A DNA stretch of 29,057 nucleotides from Halocafeteria seosinensis (Eukaryota; Sar; Bigyra; Bicosoecida), in the NCBI GenBank assembly GCA_001687465.1, contig LVLI01000903.1, forward strand, positions 1-29,057, in the 5' to 3' direction. Position 1 is the stretch's first letter. Every line of letters begins with the position of its first letter. The notes beneath the pieces were generated by a model. That model had not been told where the DNA came from. It saw nothing but the letters and a program-made list of their open reading frames with translations, and did not search any database. The translations under genes were made by a program, and so were the position numbers. This document shows, piece by piece, positions 20,544 to 29,057 of this stretch.

Positions 20544-23500
20544 ATGGAAGACCCGTTAGAGATTCAGGAAGTGCTACAGCGGAAAGGAAGTGTGCTGGAT
20601 GATGAACAAGTTGATGACGAATTACAGCAACAGCACCAAGACAGTTCCAAGGCGAAATCGAAGTCGGAATCACCGAGTGCATCATCACTCCCCCCGTTGG
20701 ATGAATTTGAACTGCGCCATCATGAACACAAAGCGGAGGAAGTAGAGGATTCCGCTTCCCGTGCAGCCTCTACGCATAAACGGAAGCCATCCAATTCACG
20801 TCAAGACCAGGGTCCAGGACAGGGGCACTTCCACTCGCAGCAGCAGTTTCAAGAGCATATGCAGCAACAGGCCAAAAAGTATCGAGAATCCCGTGGTCCA
20901 CAGCTTCGAAGTGCCACCTCCTTCCGAACGGAAACGAGTCGTGCCCAACAGTCAACCAATCGACAATCGTCCACTAACGATAGAGCAGGACAATACGGAC
21001 TCGTCAAACGCAGGAAGCCTTCGCTTAGCATGTATCAAACGGCCGATGAGCTAGGCCTGACGCAGGATGACTATCGTCAGTTGCTAACGAAAGCAGAAGA
21101 AGTCCATCGTATCCTATTGGCAAAGAAGCAACGCGATGAGGCCGCACAAGAGGATTCCAAGGAGCAAAGACGCAGGAAGCACAAGCACGTGCGCGTCTTT
21201 GAACATGAACGATATCGTCTAAACACGAAAAGTATCCCGAGTGACTTGAAAGAAGAAGGTAATGCGAAGCGTTGCGTCGAAGCGCTTCAGCCGAAGCTAG
21301 CCAAAGAGCTTCAAAACTACATGAGACAGTTTGCTCTGCACTCAAGAAACAAAAGCCGGTCTACGTCTCGAGCAGCTTCACCTCTGATGCAAAGAAAAGA
21401 GCAGGGGCAGCGGCGATATTCTCTCGCCTCCGTTACAAGCTCAGCTCATTCTCGCTCTGGATCCAACAGGTATTTTGAAGACGACGGTGAGGAAATGGGA
21501 ACCGTTAACGTTGAGGAAGGCACAGTCGAATCGCACAATACCTTGCATTTTCAAAGTCTTGCCCAACGGGATTGGAGATACCGAATTTGGCAACTCTTTA
21601 CGGAAGGCGACAAAGTGGCATTCATCGAAGTAAGATGATTACGTATGCCTTCGCATGCATTTATCGTTGTTACTTGGATTTTTTGTCCCCACAGAAGCTC
21701 TTTTGGTGGATATTTATCTTTGAGCAAGTGTCCGTAAGAGTTGCCTTCCATATTGCGATAGCGCGAGACCAGTCTGGCAAGCAAGAAGAAAACGAATGGA
21801 TGCATGCTGTAGAACTAGTTCTCTCTGACGTGCTCTTCGGAGATGCCTACAGCACGGGCATGATGCTTGACCGAATTATATCTAATGACATGTACGATGC
21901 GGATAGCGGAACGATCCGTGAAACTTCTAACAGTCGGGCAGTGTCGGAAAACTTTCTCCTCTCGCTTATCAGACAACTTAACGGCAAGTTGGTCCAGGAA
22001 GCCCATCAAAAACTTCGAGCTAGCTTCGGTACTGATAGAATCCCTGCACTGGCGCTGCTACTGGATGAACTCTCCTCGGAGTACAGCACAGTGTTCTATG
22101 ATGTCATGTCCATCGCGGATTCAACCAGCAAGACCCAGCATGCGTTGAAAGACCATTGTCACTCTTACATGCGCCAACTGGTATTGTCCACAGTTTATGC
22201 GATGTTCCTTCGCGTGTACAGCGAGTCGCCGTCAATTCAACGTGGCGGAGCCTTAGAGCAGCAGAACCTTCCTGAGAAGATAGCAAAAGTTTTTGACTCA
22301 CTCACGGTAAGATTCCCTTCCATATGAGAAGCTAATCCATACTAGTTTGTGCCATTGATCGACGATGTGGCGCAGAGTCATTGGGGTCTTCACGGCAACC
22401 CTAAAAGAGACAACGAAAGTCTAAGAAAGTCAGTTGTGGCAGCGGAAAGGATTGTAAAACAACAATCCAATTCGAGGTCCGGAAAGCACAGAGATGGTAA
22501 TGTCCCGCAAACACCGCACAAAGAACGCGGGGAATCACAAACCGAAAATTCCCGTAGAAACAGTCTTACACGCAAGGAAAGTAGCAGTGGTGATAGATAC
22601 TTTAGTCTTGGCAATGCGCGGGTTTCTTTATCCACTCTTGAAACAGTATTGGATCAAACGAATGTCCCCGACAGGTATGTGTCGCGAGTGACAATTTATA
22701 TGGAGTGGATATTTTCAGTACACTGTAAACGAAGTCGCAGAATGTCAATGATCTTTCCATCATGCGAAACTAGTATCACTGACACTGAGTCTCTCCAGAC
22801 GATATCTACCGGTGTCGAGTGTCTGTTGGAATCTGCTGTCAAGGTGAATAATCGCAAGAGGGAGCGACAAGAAGAAATCGAGAAGGCACGGCAAGAGTTG
22901 GCTTTCCAAATCTCGGAAGCTTCTGTTTTACAAGAGAGTGAGGATAAGGAGATTGTTAACCTGTCTCAGCTACCGGAGAGTGCGAGTGATGCAACAGAAG
23001 AGGACTTAGTGCAACTTGGTTTATTGAGTCCTAGAGAGAAAGAGAAACGCCCCACCAAGCATGTTAAGATGACTCAGCAACCTCCGTTGGATTTGATCAG
23101 CGCTTTGCTTGAGGAAGCTAAGCGAGCCAAAGATGCAAAAACGGAGCATGATAAAGGGAAAGATGTTGAGGTGGTTTACTCTCGAAGCCAGGCGCACCTT
23201 GTGTACTCTCCAGCAATAATCCAAAGGTTAATGACTCAATGTGAACAAGCGCCGTTTCGATTTGCCAGTCAAGATTCAGCACCACTGCGCATAGCATATC
23301 GTTACACAACAGAAGAAGATGAACAAGAGAATGAGCAGAAAAGGGACCAAGAAGAAAGTGATTTGTCACAACTACTCCCGAATAGACCTCGCACGGCGAG
23401 CGAGTACGCTGAGATGATTGAAACCCAGATGATGAAAATTGTTGCGCTTGATGATCACCGAAGAAAAGAAATGAGCTTCGGTATTCGAGCGTTCTTGACA

Positions 23501-25411
23501 GCTGTAAGCTCTATGCTTGGTTCAGCTGAATGGGATGACAAGTTCAAGACCATTGTTGTTACCGAACGCCGCAATCCTTCTGAAGTTCCATCGAGCGATG
23601 ATACTCTTCCGGGAAACGCTCTTCCCGGGGAAGAGAAGAAGGAAGAGGGTACTGAGACAAAATGCTGGTCGCTAGCTGACAGAATACGAACATTGCGAAT
23701 GTCCAGTCGCGAACAAGAACAAGACGGCACCTTTCTAACAGGAACCGGAATATCCGAACAGACGCAAAGTGCACCGCTTCTTCCGCACGACGCTGCTACT
23801 CGGACACAGGAAGATAACCCCTCTGAAACCCATATACCGAAGAGCTGGCCCAACCTGGCTACCGAAGAGCAACAAGTCGATCATCTTATCCGGCATCAGC
23901 GGCAGTCGAATCGGTCTACCTCCTTTTTAGCATTGTCGAAGCAGTGGGAATCCGAGAGAATGCGACGCACACAACAGTTTCAAGAATCAAAAAGCTCTCT
24001 GCGGAGTAAGCTAGCTGAGATTAAAAAATCCAGTCAAGAGTCTCTGCAGGATAACGAGGCCCAAAAATTGGAAACGATGAAAGACGCGGATAAAGCCCAT
24101 AAACTGTCAATGGATCTCACATATAAGAGAATGGAAGATTTTGAAAGCATCCATCGACGTCGTCAGGTGGGTTCCATCTCGTTGAGATAATCTATCTTCA
24201 CCCAGCCACCAAAAAAACTGTTTTAATGTTATTGGGTATGCGTGCAGAAAGCCCTTCCTCCATTCGCTCGATCACTCGAAGAAAGAAAACGCAACAAACA
24301 AGATGCTGTTAAATCCATGGACGGAGCCCGTGTCACAGCCGTCAACACTGACGATAGTTCTTCTAAAGCAAACACAGCGAGTCGACTGTCTGAACGGGTA
24401 ATGCGGTTCACTACTCAGGACGCCATATCAAAGCAGTCAACAGAGGAGCGGCAGCGTCAAAAGAAAGCTATAGCACTACATAAGGAGAGCGTCAGGAGAG
24501 AGAAAAGGAGGTCACTGGCAGCGCAACAGTTATATCATTCTCATTCAGCTCCATCTCTGGCTGGCGTCAGTGACCAAAGCAGAGGTACCTACTTCGGCAC
24601 TTCATCAATGGTACGCTTCCACACGAAGACCTCGGAAACGGGGAGAATTGAATATGAACCCGACAAGGCATCCTACTCGGATGAGTCAGGTGAAGATTCC
24701 TACGAAAGTGATGAGTCGTTGGCCAATAACGACTTGAATTGGTCGAAACCCCTAGGTCAGGGACAACGTGGTGACTACGGGAAAGATTCATCCTACCCTA
24801 CACCAGATTCAACGCTCCAGGAGCAAGCGCGAAGACGGAAGCAGCAACGTCAGGAGGAAAAGGAACAACGAGAACGTAGGCAACGCGAAAGGCATCTTAA
24901 GCAGCTCCAGCTTGAGGCAGCCGCACAGGAGAGTGATACTTTAACCCCTCAAACAACAATGGATTCGAAAAAAGTATGGGAGCGGATCAAAGCCAATAAG
25001 AAGCAACAGTCGATTCGCGGTCTGGTGTCATGGACCAAACAAATGGACACAGTCACCAGAAAGACACGGAACGCGAAAGAAATGGGAATGAGTCTGCCCG
25101 ACATTGTCCTTCTTGAAAAATCTGTCCGAGAGCGCAGACTCCACGAACACCAGGGCAAGGTGAGGCAAGCGGAGGCTGAAGCCACACACAAGCAGTTTTC
25201 GTCGCAAAAGGATGCGTCATCTAGTATGCACAAGAAGGATATGAGCGGAATCACACCAAAAGCGCTATCCCAGCGTACTCGGAACCTAGGTAAGCTGACA
25301 AAGCGTTTACGAGACGATGCACAAGCCCTTAACGTCGAGGCATCTCAACTGCATGAGTTACCCCCTGCGGCAATGTATCCCGACGTAACTCCAGCAGACG
25401 CTATAATATGA
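20544..25411 (+). CDS. FAM227-like (FWWh motif) charged coiled-coil protein, multi-exon
   Basis: Exons: 20544-21629, 21695-22306, 22346 or 22376 to 24166 (probably split by an intron at 22675-22740), and 24248-25411. All joins keep phase and give 1528-1560 residues. The protein is rich in Gln, Glu, Lys, Arg and Ser, with long likely coiled-coil stretches in the first exon (~residues 150-230) and the last exon (runs such as RRKQQRQEEKEQRER). The clearest family clue is the FWW-hydrophobic motif (KLFWWIFIF, residues ~363-371) right at the exon 1/2 junction, preceded by WQLFTEGDKVAFIE. This matches the conserved core of the FWWh domain of FAM227 proteins, whose molecular role is not established and which are often linked to ciliated cells. 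The start is the first ATG in the frame, in context GTCATGG. The family call is moderate; other parts are unrecognised and poorly conserved in character. Confidence 0.85.
21630..21694 (+). other. Intron 1 of the FAM227-like gene (65 nt, phase 0)
   Basis: The donor is GAA|GTAAGA and the acceptor follows a pyrimidine tract (TTTTTTGTCCCCACAG). Reading through meets an in-frame TGA within three codons. Splicing joins ...VAFIE to KLFWW, completing the FWWh motif. Confidence 0.9.
22307..22375 (+). other. Intron 2 of the FAM227-like gene with two in-frame acceptor choices
   Basis: The donor is ACG|GTAAGA at 22307. Two acceptors keep the frame: ACTAG at 22345 (39-nt intron) or GCGCAG at 22375 (69-nt intron). 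They differ by ten codons. The 69-nt choice fits both the size class and the CAG acceptor preference of the other introns here; a candidate branch site GCTAAT lies at 22331. Read-through meets a TGA. Confidence 0.75.
22675..22740 (+). other. Probable stop-free 66-nt intron in the FAM227-like gene
   Basis: A strong GTATGT donor (the same hexamer as in both receptor introns) and a TCGCAG acceptor bound 66 nt in phase 2 without a stop. The 22 residues it would encode are aromatic and hydrophobic (YVSRVTIYMEWIF...), unlike the polar, charged protein on both sides. Splicing joins NVPDR to MSMIF. Confidence 0.6.
24167..24247 (+). other. Intron 4 of the FAM227-like gene (81 nt, phase 0)
   Basis: The donor is CAG|GTGGGT and the acceptor is GCGTGCAG at 24247. 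An in-frame TAA occurs if unspliced. Splicing joins HRRRQ to KALPPFARSLEERKR, continuing the basic coiled-coil composition. Confidence 0.85.
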
Positions 25412-25648
25412 TCATTTATCGTCAAGGTCCTCGTCTGACCGTTTTCGACAGCTGGTTAGTGTTCATGTCCCGCGATAATAACGCACTTAGCATCCTACCA
25501 TAGGTAACACGTATTCACCACCACCTCCCCCAGGTGCAATCATGTATCCTGTATGCGCTTGAACCCAGATGGTGGTAAATACTTCGTTCCATTCTCTTTA
25601 TCTAGGGTTTTCACATATAACGATCTGGAAACTTAAATCGTGCACGCG

Positions 25649-26107
25649 TTACAGATTAGGTGGCGAAAACTTGCTTCTGTGGTAGAGGCGAATGCACGAA
25701 TCGCTTAGTGGCTGGTCGTACAAGGGAAAGCCAGCATAGGGCAACTCAATGGTTTGATCGGTTAGCACCAGGTTTATTATTTGAACAGGCTTCCCTACAT
25801 ATAGACTTCCATGCTTAGCGGAGAGCGCCAACTTATCGCCTATCAATACTCGGGTTCCCAACGTGATGATTCTAGCCATTGTACTGTCCGGGTACCATGT
25901 TGCCAATAAAGAGGAGGGAGCCAATTCAAGAGATACTATTTACCTACTTGAATAGACTATCTAATTTTAGTACACCCGGCAATGCTGACCTTCAAACTTT
26001 GAAGGATAATACGGTGGTTTCAACACGTATGACTTAAACGCTCCGCGGGGATTCCCAGTTCGATCGCGGCCTTCAGACAGTGTATAGCTGTATGAGCAAT
26101 GGTCCAT
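25649..26107 (-). CDS. Doubtful small reading frame downstream of the SDR gene
   Basis: A minus-strand frame starts with an ATG at 26107 that overlaps the SDR stop (TAATG), and encodes about 39 residues (MDHCSYSYTLSEG...) up to GAAG|GTCAGC. A possible 54-nt intron (26-nt-interior TACTAAAA branch-like sequence, ATAG acceptor) would join it in phase to a second stretch ending at 25649 (..GTRVLIGDKLALSAKHG..KFSPPNL). The donor is weak. The unspliced second part alone has an ATG at 25879 (76 codons). I recognise no family. It could be a small gene, a relic, or chance frames inside the SDR 3' UTR. Confidence 0.25.
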
Positions 26108-26977
26108 TACCAAGGGATCGGTTTACCAGCGTAGTCAAGATAAGTACCAGTATCCTCAGGCGCCAGTGAGTGGATAACGGAAAGTAATTTCTCTGCAGAG
26201 TATGCTGCAGAGAACAGTTTTTCCGGATTTACATTTCGCCGAAATGGTTCGGAAAGGCCGGTGCTAACCGTGCCAGGATGCAATGCCACACAAATTGACT
26301 CCCTATTTCTCCTCTTCATCTCGATTGACAAGGTCTTAGTAAATTGGTTTTGAGCAGCCTTGGAAGCCCTATAGGAGTACCAACCTCCGATACCATTGTC
26401 GGCAATACTACCAACCCGGGCAGACATATTAGCAAAGACAGTAGTTTTCCGCTGTTCGGTCAAAAGGGGCATGAAATGCTTTGCTACAAGCATTGGACCG
26501 AATGTGTTGATCTGCAACTATACGAAACCGAGAAAATCATGCGCTGCCGGAGGGATAGCTCCAGATCGATTGACCCACCTCGAAATTGTTCTTTAGATTA
26601 TCCATGGAAATTTGCTCTACTTTTCTCTCCGGGACTACCTTACTGGCATGCGCATCATGCAAAAACCCCGACGAGTTAATAACAAGGCCCAAGAACGGAG
26701 TCTCAGTCTCAGTGCCCACTTCTAGTTCTCGAAGATACTGTCTAGTTTCCTCTGCGGCATTTTGAATTGTGTCCTCCTTCTGCAGATCCAATCGAACAAC
26801 TTTCAAACGATTTACACCATGGTGTTCTTGAAGCTCTTGTAGTGATTCTGCGCTTCTGGGATTTCTTGCCGTGGCAACAACGGCTCCGTAATTATAGCTC
26901 TCATGAAGTAGTTGTCGTGTGAATTCATATCCGATTCCACGGCTGGCCCCCTGAACCAGAGCGACTGCTTTGGCCAT
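26107..26977 (-). CDS. Short-chain dehydrogenase/reductase, C-factor-like subfamily
   Basis: Two exons (26977-26579 and 26511-26107) encode 267 residues, a normal length for a classical SDR. The Rossmann nucleotide motif is QGASRGIG (residues 9-16). The Arg after the second strand (ATARNP, R38) suggests NADP(H) preference. The usual NNAG is NSSG (101-104). The active site has S163 (NMSARVGSIADN), Y180 and K184 (WYSYRASK). The SARVGSI.DN..GGWYSYRASKAA signature and the PW C-terminus are typical of the bacterial-type CsgA/C-factor-like SDRs, so the enzyme is probably a soluble carbonyl or alcohol oxidoreductase of unknown substrate. The start is the only in-frame ATG before the Rossmann motif; no targeting peptide is seen. 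It is convergent with the FAM227-like gene. Confidence 0.92.
26512..26578 (-). other. Intron of the SDR gene (67 nt, phase 0)
   Basis: The donor is GAG|GTGGGT at 26578 and the acceptor is AGTTGCAG at 26512. Read-through hits a TGA. Splicing rebuilds the conserved SDR segment NNFE-INTFGPMLVAKHF. Confidence 0.93.
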
Positions 26978-27244
26978 CTTGCACAAATGCCGATAACGGA
27001 TGGAAGTCTTCGTTACTGCTTCGGAAACACAATGTGTGTGCGTGGTAATGGTATTCCACCACGTCCACGTCAGGCTCCGTCTCAGGCTGAACGTCGGACG
27101 CCTTTTCTGGTTGAGAAAGAACCCGAGAAGAATCCAAATTTTTTCCTTAGGAACTGCTACACTGATACAAAATGGCAGCAAGGTTCAAATCTGCTCGATA
27201 AGGATAATATATTATGGGCTCGTAGTTCTTCTCTATGTCGTCAG

Positions 27245-27289
27245 TGACGTGACGTCAGCATACTATACTGTAGGTACCACATGACGTCA
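27245..27289. promoter_or_regulatory. Twin TGACGTCA (CRE/bZIP) elements upstream of the SDR gene
   Basis: The palindrome TGACGTCA occurs at 27250-27257 and 27282-27289, 32 bp apart (about three helical turns). Both copies are embedded in the identical 12-mer TGACGTCAGCAT, and an extra TGACGT overlaps the first at 27245. They lie about 270-310 bp before the SDR ATG. TGACGT/ACGTCA motifs are the known CO2/cAMP-response elements bound by bZIP factors in diatom carbonic anhydrase promoters, so CO2- or cAMP-responsive control of the SDR is a reasonable hypothesis. Confidence 0.5.
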
Positions 27290-28523
27290 GCATTTCAACT
27301 CAAGATGTGGTGAATTGCAGTATGAAAATGACGATCTCATGCATGCGTGGTGGTCTGCTAGACGGCAGAGTCCATGCCGTGTTATTGAGGGGGCTGTGCA
27401 GAGCTGTGATCCAAAAGGGACTTGTTTGAAGAGTAGAGTAGTCTCTTGTTACTACAACGTGCGCCGAATACTGTAGGAGCCCGGAGGTGTGGGCCGTCTT
27501 CATGCTGTTATACTGTATTATACCTAGCCTGTATCCTCTATGCTTGTACAACAATGTAGAGTAATGGTCTCTATTACACCTTATAATATCATACAATGGA
27601 GAATGGAGGGAAAAATGTTGCGCCACAGTCCTGGTGCTCATGAGACACCGTCCTGGGTGACGGTGGGAGTGGTACTGTATGCCAGACAAGGGGTTTGATC
27701 TCTGTTGGTATCACAGACGAAAACAAACAAAAGCTATGCCAGCGAAAGTGAGGAGACTGCAGAGAAGGTGGGTGAGTCGTCGCGTACACACTGAAGCACC
27801 GGGTAGCTAGAGATCCAGAAACTCTTCAACTACTTGGCACTTTATGTGAAATACCCCTGCCCTGGTATGGAGGAATCCGTAAGACCGGGGGGTGTCCATG
27901 GGTGCGGTTACGGAATCTGTCTCGGGCTCGAAGACTTGGCTACAGGATGCGATACGCTAAACCCTACCCGGAACCGCTCCAACATCTTCATGTTATGGTG
28001 ACTGAGCCTATTCTTCCTAGGAAAGAGTGCAATGTCTATTTCTCAGAAGCAGGGGCACCGTGGATTTGGGGCAGGTGGCCAAGATATCGAGCGTGACACT
28101 CTTGCTCCTTACCATCAAGAGGCCGTAAACTAGCCCGTATACTGTAATGACCGTGACGAGTAGGTACTTCAACTTGCCTGCAAGCTTGCGTTACGGGGAT
28201 ACTTCGTAGTTTTGTAAATACTCTCAATGCATTGAAATACTATGAGGGCTTTGTGCATGTGTGACAGAAGGTTTTGAACGAGGTGGTAGTAACAATGAAG
28301 GGAAGCAAAATTCGACGGCAGACTCCTGCGACGTACAGTTTTAACAACTTTATTAGCGTACTGAATTTTTTATGATATTGTTCTGCAAGGAAATTTATAC
28401 CGTTTTATTTTCCTGGAATTACATGTATGCCAATCCGTTGCTACATTCCTCCAGTTGCTTAACACAACTTGTCCTTCCCGCACCTGGCAGACAAATACCC
28501 CTGTTAAACCCATCTACCGTATG
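27290..28523. other. Non-coding region with five TACTGTA heptamers
   Basis: I see no convincing gene in this 1.2 kb. TACTGTA occurs in the same orientation at 27469, 27511, 27673 and 28140, plus one just before the region at 27266. A 129-codon minus-strand frame (27300-27689) has no recognisable features and is rich in runs expected from random sequence. Confidence 0.45.
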
Positions 28524-28883
28524 TCACGAAAATGTCAAAGCTCTGCATCTCTTTTGCTCCCCAGCAGGAACCCGTTGCTTTCCTGGCATTTCTCTAGCGA
28601 GGCCACCCGTCGCCTCTATCGCGGACGGGCTAATTTCTTTCAGATTCCCACAGTTTGTCCGCTTCACCTTCTCCGCTTCTGCCGCGATGGTGAGGGATCT
28701 TCCCGTGGTCCTGACTAATCTGTCTCCGGTGAATGGGTTTGGCACTGTCACATCGACATCGACATAAACTGTGCTCGTTGAACCTTTTGCTACCAGGTCC
28801 ATTACAGGCCTCACTTCTTCGTTTCGCGGGTTTTGTTCATGTTCATTGATGAATGCCTTTATGTAGGGTTCAGCGTTAAGCGT
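28524..28883 (-). pseudogene. Probable relic of a retroelement reverse-transcriptase C-terminal tail
   Basis: A minus-strand open frame of about 119 codons follows an in-frame TAG at 28886-28884 and has no ATG at its start. Its pattern RP..DL.....DVDVTV.NP, then AAEAEKVKR..CG, then SPSAIEATGGL resembles the C-terminal tail of certain eukaryotic retroelement polymerases (RP-D-P; VDVTVxxP; AxxxEExKxxK; PxxxExxGG). No polymerase core is visible, so this would be an old fragment. The call rests on remembered motif order only. Confidence 0.35.
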
Positions 28884-28989
28884 CTAACGACGCTATGTAC
28901 GACTACCGCTATACAATGACAAAAACAATTTCTATCAATCTACATTTCCTCCCTCTTCTTTCCGTTCTCCCAGTATCCTATCCTCTCCG

Positions 28990-29041
28990 CGAACTCTCAG
29001 GGGTATCTCACCCCCCGAACACTCAGGGCTCTCTCACTCTC
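28990..29041. repeat. Two tandem imperfect 26-bp repeats
   Basis: CGAACTCTCAGGGG... (28990-29015) and CGAACACTCAGGGC... (29016-29041) match at 21 of 26 positions and abut directly. A perfect 12-bp palindrome AAGGATATCCTT follows at 29042-29053. Confidence 0.5.
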
Positions 29042-29057
29042 AAGGATATCCTTAGGC

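Noticed and set aside
27300-27689. 129-codon minus-strand frame
   Set aside because: Composition is random-like (His/Ser/Thr-rich), there is no motif, and it lies in a motif-rich non-coding region upstream of the SDR.
27902-28227. Two short opposed frames (64 and 63 codons)
   Set aside because: Both are short, mutually overlapping and without any recognisable features.
1-29057. CRISPR arrays, rRNA or tRNA genes
   Set aside because: I looked for regular spaced repeats and tRNA-like cloverleaf signatures in the non-coding stretches and saw none.

Overview
This is eukaryotic nuclear DNA. It has short spliceosomal introns (GT..AG, mostly 65-69 nt), multi-domain secreted and membrane proteins, no bacterial operon structure, and balanced base composition. 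The style fits a stramenopile alga, most likely a pennate diatom such as Phaeodactylum tricornutum. That assignment is an inference from intron size, TGACGT-type promoter elements and protein style, not a database match.

Layout. (1) Positions 1-18494, minus strand: two head-to-tail paralogous giant receptor-like genes. The left copy (3803 down to 1) runs off the window. Its 1244 visible codons are fully open and align with the first ~1257 residues of the right copy (18494-4629). The complete copy is a ~4600-residue protein: signal peptide, TNFR/ephrin-receptor-like Cys-rich repeats, an unassigned conserved segment, cadherin-like repeats, about 14 IPT/TIG repeats, a second Cys-rich module, up to nine hydrophobic segments and a basic cytoplasmic tail. 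Both copies have a 69-nt intron at the same place. In the right copy it happens to be stop-free, so a plain ORF call wrongly includes it. (2) 18495-20543: about 2 kb divergent intergenic region with no convincing gene. (3) 20544-25411, plus strand: a four- or five-exon gene for a ~1530-1560-residue charged, coiled-coil-rich protein carrying an FWWh motif typical of the FAM227 family. (4) 25412-26106: 3' region with a doubtful small reading frame. (5) 26977-26107, minus strand: a two-exon short-chain dehydrogenase/reductase (SDR) convergent with the FAM227-like gene. Two copies of TGACGTCAGCAT lie about 270-310 bp upstream of it. (6) 27290-29057: mostly non-coding DNA with five TACTGTA heptamers, a probable retroelement-tail relic (28524-28883) and a small 26-bp tandem repeat at the right edge.

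The most unusual content is the tandem pair of intact giant adhesion/receptor proteins. Their combination of cadherin-like, TIG and multi-pass membrane modules suggests cell-surface recognition or mechanosensing. The other two genes look functionally unrelated to them (SDR metabolism; cytoskeleton- or cilium-linked FAM227 family).
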